DNA from: an uncultured Eubacteriales bacterium
Lineage (GTDB): Bacteria > Bacillota > Clostridia > Lachnospirales > Anaerotignaceae
Direction of reading: 5' to 3'
Assembly: GCA_934552695.1 (NCBI GenBank)
Contig: CAKTER010000087.1
Location: 1-6,800 of the forward strand
Length of the DNA stretch: 6,800 bases
The notes under the pieces were generated by a model that saw only the letters and a program-made list of their open reading frames with translations, had not been told where the DNA came from and searched no databases. Made by a program: the position numbers and the translations under genes. This document shows positions 6,701-6,800 of this stretch, piece by piece; positions within the stretch are counted from its first letter, which is position 1, and each line of letters opens with the position of its first letter.

Positions 6701-6800
6701 TTAAGGGGAACAAGGAGCTGCGCCCGGGCATCGTCCACCGCATCGACAAGGACACCTCGGGGCTTTTGGTGGTGGCCAAAAACGATGCCGCCCACGCCGG
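3706..6800 (+). CDS. polC: PolC-type DNA polymerase III alpha subunit, 5' part, joined in frame to a pseudouridine synthase fragment
   Basis: PolC is the replicative polymerase of low-GC Gram-positive lineages, with its own proofreading nuclease. Seen in order: N-terminal domains (residues 1-180); a Pro/Ala/Glu-rich linker (about 187-258); an OB fold (about 266-360); and a PHP domain starting with HLH at 373-375 and DHG at 406-408. A DEDDh exonuclease is inserted into it, with Asp459 and Glu461 in FDLETTG, Asp544 in HNADFD, and His598 and Asp603 in HRAVNDAE. The PHP domain resumes with SACE (Glu697) and CDAH (Asp773, His775). The polymerase core then begins: GSRGSVGSS (918-926), a zinc module with Cys946, Cys949, Cys977 and Cys980, and GIPFETFLGFKG. 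True PolC ends near residue 1004 (about 6717). The family would continue with PDIDLNFSG, carrying the catalytic palm aspartates, and roughly 400-450 more residues. Instead the frame turns into an RluA-family motif. The frame has no stop before the window end. PolC identity is certain; activity of this chimera is very unlikely. Confidence 0.93.
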   Translation, partial: MTLKPFLEVFENLSLSPDVKRGFTAASVAGLQVQKQSQSLKVNIKAPEVIPAPVCDSLCHDLLRQLPGIRQVDLEMRYALKDSSPEAAVGALWDNLIHTFRKESPICNRILSDARWEIQEGRLVIFVKDSMAYYLQKKGLPAKIQERLRQETGLHIPVLVRDIPKTEEEKQAEARKKAERDAFLMLHYQAAQPERLAAPATPMESGSGDLPWDSAPAAENAPASEALAPEPVDESGKEAEPTPAPTLFGKPVSAQVQPIATAKHEGETVTVEGRVFGLETNEYEKKGKKKVRISWDMTDETDSISVKLFTTQAQFEKSLRDKLKEGMYLRVQGTLERDKYANELSIWGKALALGQPPEIRRDDYEGEKRVELHLHTQMSSMDGVTPMKEYVKRAIKWGHKAIAVTDHGVVQAFPEAMHAAEKADIKIIYGMEAYLIDDLGSAVQNPKGQTLDDRYCVFDLETTGLSWKNDAITELGAVMVENGKVVDRFQTFVNPGRPIPAEITALTRITDEMVADAPSIEEVLPRFLEFAKDSVLVAHNADFDTSFIRIAAQRQGLPELTHTVLDTLELSRALLTDMSKHKLDMVAKALNIPFSGHHRAVNDAEVTAKILMEFLNRLAEKGAYTLEQVNAATSRVKDSGRLKHYHAVILAQNATGLRNLYDLVSISHLEHFKRRPRIPKSLFIKHREGLLLGSACEAGELYRAILDNKPNSVLRALANFYDYLEIQPLGNNEFMLRSDRVPNINSFDDIIACNKKIIELGEELGKPVVATCDAHFLDPKDAVYRKIIMAYEGFSDADKQAPLYYRTTQEMLDEFRYLSPEKAREVVIENPNKIADSIEKIRPIPTEKCPPVIEGSDQELRQITTDCAHRMYGDPLPEIVEKRLNRELDSIIENGYAVLYIIAQKLVKNSVDHGYVVGSRGSVGSSFVATMSGITEVNPLAAHYLCPHCQYSDFDSAIPKETNDRGGSGCDMPDALCPRCGTPMRKEGHGIPFETFLGFKGNKELRPGIVHRIDKDTSGLLVVAKNDAAHA
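6711..6720 (+). other. Chimeric junction between polC and a pseudouridine synthase gene
   Basis: Up to the codons for NKE (6709-6717) the frame matches PolC, where PDIDLN should follow. From LRPGIVHR (6718 on) it matches the RluA/RluD family, where a glycine-rich segment followed by a charged residue or leucine and RPGIVHR is typical. The GAGC around 6715-6718 could belong to either gene, so the breakpoint can only be placed within a few bases and may be a short microhomology. The reading frame is kept across it. No terminal inverted repeat, transposase fragment or target duplication is visible. Confidence 0.85.
6718..6800 (+). CDS. RluA/RluD-family 23S rRNA pseudouridine synthase, internal fragment
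   Basis: The last 27 codons encode the active-site region of an RluA-family pseudouridine synthase, which isomerises specific uridines in 23S rRNA or tRNA. The motif HRIDKDTSGLLVVAKN (6736-6783) is the family hallmark. The Asp at 6745-6747 in HRID is the catalytic nucleophile, and the following DTSGLLVVAK segment belongs to the same fold. A typical enzyme has about 110-140 residues before this motif (S4 domain and start of the catalytic domain) and about 150 after it. The former are absent because the sequence upstream is polC; the latter fall beyond the window. There is no start codon or ribosome binding site of its own. Codon choice, rich in G and C at third positions, is like the rest of the window, so the piece may come from the same or a similar genome. 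Which family member it is cannot be told from so short a piece. Confidence 0.88.
   Translation, partial: MRPGIVHRIDKDTSGLLVVAKNDAAHA

Noticed and set aside
5629..6795. Long open frame of 388 codons on the - strand opposite polC
   Set aside because: It is codon-aligned with polC, so its stops would need TTA, CTA or TCA codons on the + strand, which are rare in this GC-rich coding sequence. Its His/Gly/Val-rich translation resembles no family I know, and it crosses the chimeric junction, so it is a shadow.
3706..6800. A genuine new polymerase-pseudouridine synthase fusion enzyme
   Set aside because: The join deletes the palm catalytic aspartates of PolC and the N-terminal half of the synthase, so neither partner would fold or work. 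A real domain fusion would keep both domains whole.

Overview
The window is a compact, one-directional run of housekeeping genes on the + strand: cdsA (3' end only), dxr, rseP, ispG and polC (5' part). Gene content and order, a Gram-positive-type PolC, strong Shine-Dalgarno sites and GC-rich wobble positions together suggest a GC-rich Clostridia member (Bacillota), probably of the Oscillospirales/Ruminococcaceae type. That placement is an inference from gene content and protein flavour; nothing here names a genus.

Layout: positions 1-362 hold the C-terminal part of CDP-diacylglycerol synthase; 376-1533 DXP reductoisomerase; 1561-2631 a site-2 protease; 2644-3693 the iron-sulfur enzyme IspG; and from 3706 to the window end an open frame that begins as PolC. 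Gaps between genes are 12-27 bases, with no promoter or terminator visible, so this looks like one transcription unit that enters from the left. The Shine-Dalgarno sites of dxr and ispG overlap the stop codon of the preceding gene, which suggests translational coupling. The genes join phospholipid precursor synthesis (cdsA), two steps of the MEP isoprenoid pathway (dxr, ispG), membrane-protein proteolysis (rseP) and chromosome replication (polC), a grouping typical of this lineage.

The one striking anomaly is at the right end. PolC reads normally through its N-terminal domains, OB fold, PHP domain with inserted DEDDh exonuclease, and the start of the polymerase core with its zinc-binding cysteines, up to about 6711-6720. 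There, just before the catalytic aspartates of the palm should appear, the same frame switches into the active-site motif of an RluA/RluD-family pseudouridine synthase (HRIDKDTSG) and runs off the window. The polymerase core is therefore lost and the fusion cannot be a working PolC. A chimeric assembly or read join is the most likely explanation; a real rearrangement is the alternative. No mobile element, CRISPR array, RNA gene or new system is visible.
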